Below the pieces are notes generated by a model, which did no database searches, had not been told where the DNA came from, and saw nothing but the letters and a program-made list of their open reading frames with translations. From CAWBJO01 sp963789175 (GTDB taxonomy: Bacteria; Pseudomonadota; Alphaproteobacteria; Rhizobiales; Aestuariivirgaceae): a stretch of 64,000 bases of DNA. Numbering within the stretch: the stretch's first letter is position 1; each line of letters opens with the position of its first letter. Positions 35,489 through 43,184 of the stretch are shown one piece after another. The translations under genes and the position numbers were made by a program. The stretch spans positions 1,046,815 to 1,110,814 of the forward strand of contig CAWBJO010000007.1 in NCBI GenBank assembly GCA_963789175.1, given 5' to 3'.

Positions 35489-36652
35489 ATGCCGATTATC
35501 ACGAGTTTGAGCCGCCGGAGCATCTTGCAGCTGATGGCCTCCGCCGGAGCCGCGGGGCTGTTGCCGGCCGGACCGGCCCGCGCCGCCGGCGGAACGATCA
35601 ACTTCGCCGACATCGGAGTCGGCGACCCGGGGGGCGACTGGTCCAGGTTCACTTCTGGCGGCTGGAACGTGAACCTCGTCTCCATCGGCAATGCGCCTTC
35701 GGCGGTCCTCAATGTCTTGATGACCAGCGGCGGCCAGGGCACCTACGACATCATCAACATCGTCGGCGGCATGCAGAAGCCGCTCGTCGAGAACGACGTC
35801 ATCGAGCCGATCGATACGGCGAAGCTCCCAAACTGGAGCAAGGACACCTATCTCGACGAGTTCCTCGGCAAGGGCAAGCCGGGCTTCAAGTTCATCGGCT
35901 ATGAAGACAAGATCTACGGCGTTCCGACCGTGCTGCAGGGCGATTCCTTCGCCTATCTTCCGGAGAAGACTGGAGCCCTCGACTCCTATGCCGCCCTCTT
36001 CGACCCGCAGTGGAAAGGCTACGTCGCCCTCGAAGACAACTACACGACCGCGGGGCAGAAGACGGCCCTCTATCTCAAGCATTCCGGCAAGGCGAATATC
36101 GTCAATCCGGACGACATGACCAAGGACGAGTTCAAGACCGTCATCGACTTCCTGATCGAGCAGAAGAAAGCCGGCCAGTTCCGCGTGATCTGGAACAGCT
36201 TCGAGCAGGCCGTGAATCTCATCACCAGCAAGGAGGTCTACGTCATCGACTGCTGGGAGCCGATGGTGTTCGTGGCCAAGTCAAAGGGGATCGATGCCGT
36301 CTACGCCGACCCCAAGGAGGGATACCTCCTCTGGGCCATGGCCGCCTACATCGTCAAGAATCCGAACCGCACGCCCGAGCAGACCGATGCGGCCTATGCA
36401 TTGCTCGATTTCATGCTCGGCGGCTGGTATGGCGCCACCATCACCAAGATGCGCGGCTACATGACCAATCCCCAGGCGCCCGAATATGCCAAGGCCAACG
36501 CGGCCGAGTTCCCCGCCGAGGACGCCAAGCGGATCGAGGAGATCACCGCCAACGTCCGCCGCAAGTTCCAGCAGGGCGGCACCTGGCAGAACCGCTGGCC
36601 GACGGAAGTCGAGTTCTACGAGTCCGAGTGGGCCCGCTTCAAGGCGGCATGA
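35489..36652 (+). CDS. ABC transporter substrate-binding protein, spermidine/putrescine type
   Basis: 387 aa. The N-terminus has a twin-arginine-like signal (LSRRSILQLMASAGAAGLL ending PARAA) and the rest has the PotD/extracellular family 1 fold (YDIINIVGGMQKPLVE, YGVPTVLQGDSFAYLPE, VYVIDCWEPMVFVAKSKG). AGGAAG precedes ATG 35489. First of a three-gene unit with two permeases. The ligand is a polyamine or similar organic cation by family only; nearby Pcp and lyase-like genes may hint at amino-acid-derived substrates. Confidence 0.87.
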   Translation: MPIITSLSRRSILQLMASAGAAGLLPAGPARAAGGTINFADIGVGDPGGDWSRFTSGGWNVNLVSIGNAPSAVLNVLMTSGGQGTYDIINIVGGMQKPLVENDVIEPIDTAKLPNWSKDTYLDEFLGKGKPGFKFIGYEDKIYGVPTVLQGDSFAYLPEKTGALDSYAALFDPQWKGYVALEDNYTTAGQKTALYLKHSGKANIVNPDDMTKDEFKTVIDFLIEQKKAGQFRVIWNSFEQAVNLITSKEVYVIDCWEPMVFVAKSKGIDAVYADPKEGYLLWAMAAYIVKNPNRTPEQTDAAYALLDFMLGGWYGATITKMRGYMTNPQAPEYAKANAAEFPAEDAKRIEEITANVRRKFQQGGTWQNRWPTEVEFYESEWARFKAA

Positions 36653-36672
36653 ACGCCCGGCGGAGCAGGTGA

Positions 36673-37545
36673 ATGCAGGCGCGGCGGGACTGGGCGCGGA
36701 TTGCCCTCTTCGGACTGCCGGTCGCTTTCGTCTTCGTTTTCCTGCTCCTGCCCCTCGTCTTGACCTTCGTCGTCAGTTTCTGGGAGCGGGTCGGATTCAG
36801 GTTCCGGCCCGCTTTTTCGCTGACGTCCTACCAGGCGATCATCGAAGGGGCGCGCCTCACGGTTCTCGAGCGTAGCCTGCTCGTCTCGATCGAGGCGACG
36901 GCCCTGTCTCTCCTCATTGCCTATCCCATCGCCCACTACCTGGCGCTCCGGGCCAAGCCGTCGCGCACGCAGGCGGTCCTCTTCCTCTTCACCGTGCCGT
37001 TTCTCATCAACTACATCATCCGCAACGTCGCCTGGACTTACCTTCTCGGGCGCAACGGACCGGTGAACGCCGCGATCCAGTCCGCAGGCCTCTCCGATGC
37101 GCCGATCGACTGGCTTCTCTACAGCGACTTCGCCGTCTTCATCGGCCTCGTGTCGTCCTACATGCCATTCATGGTCTTTCCGTTGGTACTGTCGATCGGC
37201 GGAATCGACCGCAGCTACCTCGAGAGCAGCGCCCTTCTCGGCGCGAGCCCGTGGACCACGCTGCGCCGCATCACCCTGCCCTTGTCCATGCCCGGAATAT
37301 TCGCCGCGGTGATCTTCGGCTTCGTCGGTTGTTTCGGTGAGAGCGCCGTTCCGATCATCATGGGCGGCGTCGGTTACGAGCTCATGGGGAACACCATCAC
37401 CAGCAGCATGGACGTCCTCAACTATCCGCTCGCCGCGGCCCTCACCAGCGTCGTCGTCGCCGTCATGCTCCTGCTCATGGCCTGCTGGTATCTCGTCTTC
37501 GACATGCAGTCGTTCCTCGGTCGTCTTCTCGGTGCACGGATATGA
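36673..37545 (+). CDS. ABC transporter permease (PotB-like)
   Basis: 290 aa with six TM helices. The EAA-type cytoplasmic loop is seen as ESSALLGASPWTTLRRITLPLSMPG. The N-terminal helix AVFVFLLLPLVLTFVVSFWE-like region matches PotB/AfuB-family permeases. It starts 20 bp after the binding-protein stop and overlaps the second permease by 4 bp. Confidence 0.9.
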   Translation: MQARRDWARIALFGLPVAFVFVFLLLPLVLTFVVSFWERVGFRFRPAFSLTSYQAIIEGARLTVLERSLLVSIEATALSLLIAYPIAHYLALRAKPSRTQAVLFLFTVPFLINYIIRNVAWTYLLGRNGPVNAAIQSAGLSDAPIDWLLYSDFAVFIGLVSSYMPFMVFPLVLSIGGIDRSYLESSALLGASPWTTLRRITLPLSMPGIFAAVIFGFVGCFGESAVPIIMGGVGYELMGNTITSSMDVLNYPLAAALTSVVVAVMLLLMACWYLVFDMQSFLGRLLGARI

Positions 37546-38312
37546 GACGCCGCAGCCTCGCTGCCTGGCTCGTCTGGCCGCTGATCGCCGTCGTCCTGGC
37601 GCTCCTCTATTTGCCGCTCGTGCCGCCTCTGCTCTTTTCCCTCTCCTCCGATGCCGGGTGGACGATGCGCTGGTATCCGGAGCTCTTCCGCACGCCCATC
37701 GTGCTCGCCTCCATGCGGACGACCGTCGTCCTTGGCGTCATCGTCGCCGTGCTCGCCCCGATCCTTGGGCTTCTTGCGGCCATGGCGGTGCGCGACTTCC
37801 CGGCCAAGCGGCTCGTCCTGCTGCTCATGCTCCTGCCGCTCTTCATTCCGGGCGTCAGCATGGGCCTTGCCACGGCGTTCCTCTTCCGCCTGCTCGGGCT
37901 GCCGCCATCGCTTCCCGCCATGATCGTCGTCCAGCTGCTCTGGGTGCTCCCCTTCGCCACGCTGATCATCATGACCAGCATGTCGTCGTTCGATACCGCC
38001 TATCTGGAGGCTGCCCGCCTGTGCGGCGCGACGCGCTGGCAGGCCTTCCGCGACGTCGAACTCCCCCTGATCCGACGCGGCGTCGTCGGTGCCGCGATCT
38101 TCTCGCTGGTTCTTTCGGTGAACGAGACCGTGCGCACCAGCATCGTCCAGGGTCCGTGGAACACGATCCAGACCTATGTCTGGTCGACCTACAAGCAGGT
38201 GGGCCTGTCACCTGTTCTCTATGCCCTGATGGGACTGATGATCCTGGTGACGCTCGCGATATCCGCGACCTTCCTCCTCGCCGGCAATCGCCGCGCCGGA
38301 GCCGCCGCCTAG
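37542..38312 (+). CDS. ABC transporter permease (PotC-like)
   Basis: 256 aa, six TM helices, with the EAA loop EAARLCGATRWQAFRDVELPL. It pairs with the upstream permease (ATGA overlap). No ATPase gene follows: the next gene is the convergent pcp, overlapping it by 4 bp. A PotA-type ATPase must therefore come from elsewhere, or has been lost. Confidence 0.9.
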   Translation: MRRRSLAAWLVWPLIAVVLALLYLPLVPPLLFSLSSDAGWTMRWYPELFRTPIVLASMRTTVVLGVIVAVLAPILGLLAAMAVRDFPAKRLVLLLMLLPLFIPGVSMGLATAFLFRLLGLPPSLPAMIVVQLLWVLPFATLIIMTSMSSFDTAYLEAARLCGATRWQAFRDVELPLIRRGVVGAAIFSLVLSVNETVRTSIVQGPWNTIQTYVWSTYKQVGLSPVLYALMGLMILVTLAISATFLLAGNRRAGAAA

Positions 38313-38971
38313 GCGGCGGCCCGCATCGTCTCGGCGATCGCGATTTCGACCGCCCGGCGGCTGATCGCGATGTCCATCGACGGAAGATCGGCCCGCTGAT
38401 GCATCTCGATCCGTCCCTGCTTGCGCGTGTCGGCCAATAGCCCCGCCACCTGTTCGGGCATGTACGGGACGTGCATGAAGCCGCATGGCACGTGTCGCGC
38501 CTGCCCGTCCGCCGCCTCGAGCAGGCTGTAAAGGCAGGTGTTGCAGAGGAAGGTTCCGGCCGTGGACGACAGGCGCACGGGTATGCCTTCGGCGAGCAGC
38601 GCCCGCTCGATCTCGCGCAGCGGCAGCGTGGCCAATCGCCCTGCCGCGCCGTTGGCCGAGACGGGAGCGTCGCGCACCATCTCGCCGTCGTTGTCCGCGA
38701 TCTCGAAATCCGCGACGTTGACGCCGATCCGCTCCAGCCGGATCATCGGTTCGCCCGGCCACAGTCCGATGCTGATGACGCCGGCCGGCGCGATTTCCTC
38801 GACCAGGGCGGCGATCCTCGCTTTGAGGTTCCGAAACGAGACCGGCAGCCCGCGCCCGATCACCGTCGTCCCGTCGATCGTCTTGCCGTCGAGCGCTCGC
38901 ATGATCTCGTGAGCCGGGTTGATACCCCGCCCCCCATAGGGCTCGAAGCCGGTGACCAGGAAAGGACGCAT
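38309..38971 (-). CDS. pcp: Pyroglutamyl-peptidase I
   Basis: 220 aa, cysteine peptidase of family C15. It removes N-terminal pyroglutamate in the cytosol. Motifs in order: LVTGFEPYGGRGINPA, RLERIGVNVADFEIADN with the catalytic-site Glu, STAGTFLCNTCLY with the nucleophile Cys, and CGFMHVPYMPEQ with the catalytic His. ATG 38971 gives the normal length; the longer frame upstream is not conserved in type. Confidence 0.92.
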   Translation of the reverse strand: MRPFLVTGFEPYGGRGINPAHEIMRALDGKTIDGTTVIGRGLPVSFRNLKARIAALVEEIAPAGVISIGLWPGEPMIRLERIGVNVADFEIADNDGEMVRDAPVSANGAAGRLATLPLREIERALLAEGIPVRLSSTAGTFLCNTCLYSLLEAADGQARHVPCGFMHVPYMPEQVAGLLADTRKQGRIEMHQRADLPSMDIAISRRAVEIAIAETMRAAA

Positions 38972-39059
38972 GCGATTGCTCTCTTGGCTTGGAAGATGCT
39001 CGGGCCGAGACACTAGTGCAAATCGGGCCGCCGTTCAGCTATTCTTGGGCCTGGAAAGA

Positions 39060-39560
39060 ATGAAGGATGCCCGCCCGATGGCTGCCGATCCGCCGACCGG
39101 ACACATCGACTGGAAAGAGCATGGGGTCAAGGTGATCCCGGGCGATCGGCTCGACCCCAACACCGCCCAGACGCCGGGCATGAGCCGCGCCGCCGCCATC
39201 AATCTCGCGCGCGTCGGTGCCCAGAAGATCTGGGCCGGCACCGTCACCATAGACGCCAATGCCAAGACGGGCGCCCACCATCACGGCACGCTCGAAAGCG
39301 TCATCTACGTCGTCAAGGGCCGGGCTCGCATGCGGTGGGGTGATCGCCTCGAATTCGTCGCCGAGGCCGGCCCCGGCGACTTCATCTTCGTGCCTCCCTT
39401 CGTGCCGCACCAGGAGATCAACGCCTCCACCGACGAGCCGCTCGAATGCGTCATTGTCCGCAGCGATAACGAGGCCATCGTCGTCAATCTCGATATCGAA
39501 CCGGTCGAGAAGCCCGAGCACGTGCCCTGGATCGACCCGATTCACAAGGCGCCTCGCTAG
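39060..39560 (+). CDS. Cupin domain protein
   Basis: 166 aa. A single cupin barrel: motif 1 TGAHHHGTLESVIYVVKGRARMRWG and motif 2 PGDFIFVPPFVPHQEIN with His/His/Glu/His metal ligands present. The family often contains small-molecule isomerases or dioxygenases; substrate unknown. Start at ATG 39060 (GGAAAG close by) or ATG 39078. It overlaps the convergent PLP gene by 4 bp. Confidence 0.85.
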   Translation: MKDARPMAADPPTGHIDWKEHGVKVIPGDRLDPNTAQTPGMSRAAAINLARVGAQKIWAGTVTIDANAKTGAHHHGTLESVIYVVKGRARMRWGDRLEFVAEAGPGDFIFVPPFVPHQEINASTDEPLECVIVRSDNEAIVVNLDIEPVEKPEHVPWIDPIHKAPR

Positions 39561-40519
39561 CTCTCCACTCGACCTTCCGCAGGACCGTAAAGGGCGGTGC
39601 TGAGATACTTGATCCCGGAATCGCACAGGACGGTGACGACCGTAGCCGAGGCTGGCAGGCGTTGCGCAATCGCGGCGGCTGCGACGAGATTGGCCCCCGT
39701 CGAGGTTCCGCCGAACAGGCCTTCGGTTCTGGCGAGACTGCGCGCCATGGCCATCGCGTTCTCCGTCGATACGGTGAGAATCTCGTCGGCGACCGACGAA
39801 TTCCACAGCGGAACGACGAACCCTGCGCCCACGCCCTCGATCCTGTGACTCCCACTCTTGCCGCCGGATAGGACCGCCGACTCCTTCGGCTCGACGGCGA
39901 CGATCCTGATTTCGGGATTTCGCCTGCGGAGCACCTCCCCGACGCCGCGAATGCTGGCGGCTGATCCGGTGCTCTGAACGAACGCATCGATCCGTCCGCC
40001 CGTTTGCTGCCAGATTTCCTCGCCGAGTTCATGATAGGCGGCGAGCTGGTCGGTGTTGTTGAGCTGATCGGTCCAGAACGCGCCGGTTCGCTCTTTGATT
40101 TCGCCGGCAGCGGCGATCATGTTGCGGGTCAGGGTCGCGTCCATCCCACCGCCCTGGCTCGGAACGATCGTCAGCTCGGCTCCGAGCGCCGCCATGTGGA
40201 GTCGTTTCTCGACGCTGAACGCATCCGACGTCACGATGCTCAGCGGGTAGCCGCGCACCGCCGATACGAGGGCCAGCGATACGCCCGTGCTGCCGCCCGT
40301 ATACTCGACGACCCGCTGACCGGGCTTGAGGCGGCCGTTCCCCTCGCCCGCGTCGATCATGGCGAGCGCCATCCGGTCCTTCATGCTGCCGGTCGGGTTG
40401 GCGCTTTCGAGCTTGATCAGGATTCGCGCCGCCTCGTCGGGCACCGTGCGCCTGAGCTCCACGAGCGGTGTCCGGCCGATCTGGGCGAGAATGTCGTTGG
40501 GGGTGGGTTGCAATTGCAT
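39557..40519 (-). CDS. Cysteine synthase family PLP enzyme
   Basis: 320 aa, fold-type II PLP enzyme of the CysK/CysM/CBS group. IGRTPLVEL, SANPTGSMKDRMA with the PLP lysine, the EYTGGSTGVSLA phosphate loop and GLFGGTSTGAN are visible. The active-site TSGNT loop of true CysK is GGSTG here, pointing to a side branch rather than housekeeping cysteine synthase. ATG 40519 (MQLQPTPND). Divergent from a MarR gene with a shared palindrome between. Confidence 0.88.
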   Translation of the reverse strand: MQLQPTPNDILAQIGRTPLVELRRTVPDEAARILIKLESANPTGSMKDRMALAMIDAGEGNGRLKPGQRVVEYTGGSTGVSLALVSAVRGYPLSIVTSDAFSVEKRLHMAALGAELTIVPSQGGGMDATLTRNMIAAAGEIKERTGAFWTDQLNNTDQLAAYHELGEEIWQQTGGRIDAFVQSTGSAASIRGVGEVLRRRNPEIRIVAVEPKESAVLSGGKSGSHRIEGVGAGFVVPLWNSSVADEILTVSTENAMAMARSLARTEGLFGGTSTGANLVAAAAIAQRLPASATVVTVLCDSGIKYLSTALYGPAEGRVES

Positions 40520-40549
40520 GGGTTGCCGTCTTGCGTGTACGCGCATTAT

Positions 40550-40561
40550 ATGTATATACAT
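40550..40561. promoter_or_regulatory. Palindrome ATGTATATACAT, candidate MarR operator
   Basis: A perfect 12-bp palindrome located 6 bp before the MarR start codon and 30 bp before the divergent PLP-enzyme start. It overlaps the probable promoter of both. MarR proteins often bind AT-rich palindromes in such divergent spacers, so autorepression together with control of the PLP gene is the simple reading. Confidence 0.6.
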
Positions 40562-40567
40562 CTATCT

Positions 40568-41098
40568 ATGCCGAGAAATCAAGCGGCCCGCCGTCGCCTG
40601 GTGACGGACGCCCGTCATGTCGTTGCAAGCTGCCCTGGAATGACTGCCCGCGCCCTCGCCAGGCGGCTCACGCGCTTCTTCGAGCATCGGATGGCAGCTG
40701 CGGGACTGGGCTTCGCCCAGTTCACGCTGTTGGCACATTTGGCCGCCGCTGCCGACGATACGATCGGCGCCCTTGCCGAGCGGGTGGACCTCGATCCCTC
40801 GACGTTGTCGCGCAACCTGCGCAGCCTCGAGCGGGCCGGTCTCGTCGAGATCGCCATGGTGGAGGGCGACCTGCGCCGCCGCGCCGTGTGGCTCACCGAA
40901 GAGGGCGCCCGCCGGCTGGCGCGGGCCGTGGCCGCGTGGCGCAGCGCTCGTACTTCGCTGACCCGCACTTTGAAGCACGACCAGCTCCGGCAATTGGCGA
41001 CGTTGGAACGCCGTCTTGCCCAAGACCCGGCATTTTCACCCGAGCCCCTTCCGGTTGATTCGCTTTCGGCGTCGCGTCGTCAACTGCCAACCGATTGA
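40568..41098 (+). CDS. MarR family transcriptional regulator
   Basis: 176 aa. Winged-helix HTH: FAQFTLLAHLAAA, IGALAERVDLDPSTLSRNLRSLERAGLVEI, then the wing with GDLRRRAVWLTEEG. The N-terminus has a short extra basic arm. ATG 40568 starts right after the palindrome. Presumed controller of the divergent cysteine-synthase-like gene; the ligand is unknown. Confidence 0.88.
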   Translation: MPRNQAARRRLVTDARHVVASCPGMTARALARRLTRFFEHRMAAAGLGFAQFTLLAHLAAAADDTIGALAERVDLDPSTLSRNLRSLERAGLVEIAMVEGDLRRRAVWLTEEGARRLARAVAAWRSARTSLTRTLKHDQLRQLATLERRLAQDPAFSPEPLPVDSLSASRRQLPTD

Positions 41099-41229
41099 TA
41101 AAACTCAGAGCTTGTTCGGCTTGAGCTTTGCCGTTTGGGGCATCGGGTTCCGATGTGCTAGGCTTTTCTTCAGCCGGGCGCCGCGTGAGGCGTCTACGCC
41201 CGGGCGACTTCGTTCAGAAGAGGGAACTC

Positions 41230-41604
41230 ATGGCAGATACACGGACTGCATGTATGGTGTTGGGAGTTGTCTTCATCGTCGTCGGCCTGCTTGGCTTCAT
41301 TCCGAACCCGCTCGTTTCCGCCGACGGTCTCTTCGTAGTGAACGGTGCCCACAACTTGGTTCACCTGCTTTCCGGTTTGGCGCTCCTCATCGGTGCCCTC
41401 GCCCTGAATCAGCCGAAGAAGACGCTCTGGGTCGTCGGCATCGTATATGGCCTCGTCGCCTTGCTGGGGCTGTTTTCGGGCGACATGCTGCTCGGCTTCA
41501 TCCACATCAACACGGCCGATCGCCTGCTCCATGTCGCTCTGACGATCGTTCTCCTCGGTGCGGCGTGGTCGTTGCCGGAAAAGGCGATGCCCGGCACCGC
41601 CTAG
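41230..41604 (+). CDS. Small four-helix membrane protein (DUF4383-like)
   Basis: 124 aa with four TM helices (about 8-28, 41-60, 67-86, 96-113). The motif GFIPNPLVSADGLFVVNGAHNLVHLLSG fits the DUF4383-type proteins; their function is unknown. ATG 41230 follows AGAGGGAA. A strong terminator is 24 bp downstream. Confidence 0.7.
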   Translation: MADTRTACMVLGVVFIVVGLLGFIPNPLVSADGLFVVNGAHNLVHLLSGLALLIGALALNQPKKTLWVVGIVYGLVALLGLFSGDMLLGFIHINTADRLLHVALTIVLLGAAWSLPEKAMPGTA

Positions 41605-41627
41605 GAGCTTGCGGCTTTCACGTTCGC

Positions 41628-41667
41628 ATGCCTGCCGGAAATCAACCCGGCAGGCATCTTTGTTTTT
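41628..41667 (+). terminator. Rho-independent terminator
   Basis: An 11-bp perfect stem ATGCCTGCCGG/CCGGCAGGCAT (41628-41638 and 41647-41657) with an 8-nt loop, then CTTTGTTTTT. It ends the small membrane-protein transcript before the convergent urease operon. Confidence 0.9.
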
Positions 41668-41683
41668 AAGTTGGCGCGATGCC

Positions 41684-42532
41684 CTATTTTCGTCTTTTGG
41701 TCGGATAGGAGCCGTTGAGGGCGAAGCGCGCTGCCGCCCAGCAGGCCTGCATGGTTCGACTGAGGGAGGCGCCGTCCGCAGCCAGGACCCGCAACAGGAA
41801 TCCGGCCGAGTTGGGAAGGAGCGAGATGCCGATCTTCGCCGACTCCGAAATGCGCGGAAGGCGCTCAAACGTCTCGCCGGCCGCCTTGGGAAGGCCGCCG
41901 GGCTGCGCCACGATCAGCGTCGCCTGCGCCTGATAGCGCCCGTTCACTCCGGGATAGCCCGCCGCGAAAAGCGTTCCCTCGATTCCGAGCCGGTCGATGG
42001 CGAGGATCCTCCCCTCTGCGCCGGTGATGGTGATTTCACTCGCATAGCTGGCGAACACGCCGCCGTTCCGTGCCGGATCGTGAAGCAGGAATGCGTCTGC
42101 GACGACGGCCGCGGCATCCGCTTCGAGTCTGACATGCACGCTGGAATGGAGCCGCGAGTCCGGAAAGAGGATCTGCGGATCGGGCATGTATTCGAGATGC
42201 GAGCCCTCGCCGGCCGACATGCGCACATGCTGGCGCGCCGATCCTTTCGGCATGCTGTGGACCACGGTCGGCGACTGCGTGGTGACGTAGGCTTCAGCCC
42301 CCGCCTCGGTCGAGAAGGAAAGGTCGAGCGCGTCGTCTTCATAAAGTCCGCCCGAGCACGACTGGATGTAGAGCGTCGCGAGTCCGGGCCGCTCCTCGTC
42401 GAGATAGTGCGGACGGCAGATGTGGAACGGATAGGCGGCATGCTGGCGATCGATGTAGGTTCGCCCGTTGCCGTCGGCGGCAAAGGCGATGGCGATCTGC
42501 GCTCCCGTGGCGACGTCAGGCTGCGGTGCCAT
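41684..42532 (-). CDS. ureD: Urease accessory protein UreD (UreH)
   Basis: 282 aa. A scaffold that binds apo-urease and, with UreF and UreG, delivers nickel. LYIQSCSGGLYEDDALDLSF, TTQSPTVVHSMPKGSARQ and HLEYMPDPQILFPDS are characteristic. Start taken at ATG 42532 (MAPQPDVAT), 17 bp inside the end of ureG; a GTG at 42556 is possible. Last gene of the operon. Confidence 0.92.
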   Translation of the reverse strand: MAPQPDVATGAQIAIAFAADGNGRTYIDRQHAAYPFHICRPHYLDEERPGLATLYIQSCSGGLYEDDALDLSFSTEAGAEAYVTTQSPTVVHSMPKGSARQHVRMSAGEGSHLEYMPDPQILFPDSRLHSSVHVRLEADAAAVVADAFLLHDPARNGGVFASYASEITITGAEGRILAIDRLGIEGTLFAAGYPGVNGRYQAQATLIVAQPGGLPKAAGETFERLPRISESAKIGISLLPNSAGFLLRVLAADGASLSRTMQACWAAARFALNGSYPTKRRK

Positions 42533-43184
42533 GCCGTCGGGTCTCGCCCGTCGCACCGATGAAGATGACGTCGCCGATCAAGCGGTCGACGATCGCTTCG
42601 ATGCCCTCGCCGGTCTTGCAGTTGCTGAGCATGACCGGGCGGCCCCCGCGCACCTCGTCGGCCTCTCGCACCATCAGGTCGAGGTCGACGCCGACATGTG
42701 AAGCGAGGTCCGTCTTGTTGATGACCAGGAGGTCCGAGCGCACGATGCCTAGCCCGCGCTTGCGTGGAATGTCGTCGCCTCCCGCCGTGTCGATGACGAA
42801 CATCCAGTAGTCGACGAGTTCGAGCGAGAAGGTCGAGGCGAGATTGTCGCCGCCCGATTCCACCAGCACGACCTCGAGCTCCGGGAAGCTTTCGACGAGG
42901 CGTTCGACGGCCTGGATATTGAGGGTCGGGTCCTCCCGGATGGCTGTGTGCGGGCAGGCGCCGGTCTCGACCGCCAGCACGCGCCTGGGGTCTATCAGTC
43001 CCGAACGCCTGATGCGCTCCGCGTCCTCCTGGGTGACGATGTCGTTGGCGACCACCCCGACCTCGATGTTCCGGGCCTTGAAGGCCGGGATCAGCCGCTC
43101 CACGAGCGCCGTCTTTCCCGATCCGACCGGACCGCCGATGCCGATGCGCGCCACGCCCGGCAGCCTCTGTGCGGTGGTCGTCAT
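42516..43184 (-). CDS. ureG: Urease accessory GTPase UreG
   Basis: 222 aa. SIMIBI GTPase that powers nickel insertion. P-loop GGPVGSGKT (about 18-26), the nickel-binding Cys-Pro-His in ETGACPHTAIRED, ESGGDNL and INKTDL are present. ATGA overlap with ureC fixes the start at 43184. A very long open frame extends upstream but is a run-on over ureC in another frame. Confidence 0.96.
   Translation of the reverse strand: MTTTAQRLPGVARIGIGGPVGSGKTALVERLIPAFKARNIEVGVVANDIVTQEDAERIRRSGLIDPRRVLAVETGACPHTAIREDPTLNIQAVERLVESFPELEVVLVESGGDNLASTFSLELVDYWMFVIDTAGGDDIPRKRGLGIVRSDLLVINKTDLASHVGVDLDLMVREADEVRGGRPVMLSNCKTGEGIEAIVDRLIGDVIFIGATGETRRHGTAA

Noticed and set aside
33815..36082. Open frame of 755 codons covering livH and upstream DNA
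   Set aside because: Only the C-terminal 308 codons are LivH. The upstream part is antisense to the CGNR and binding-protein genes and has no membrane or family pattern; high GC keeps the frame open by chance.
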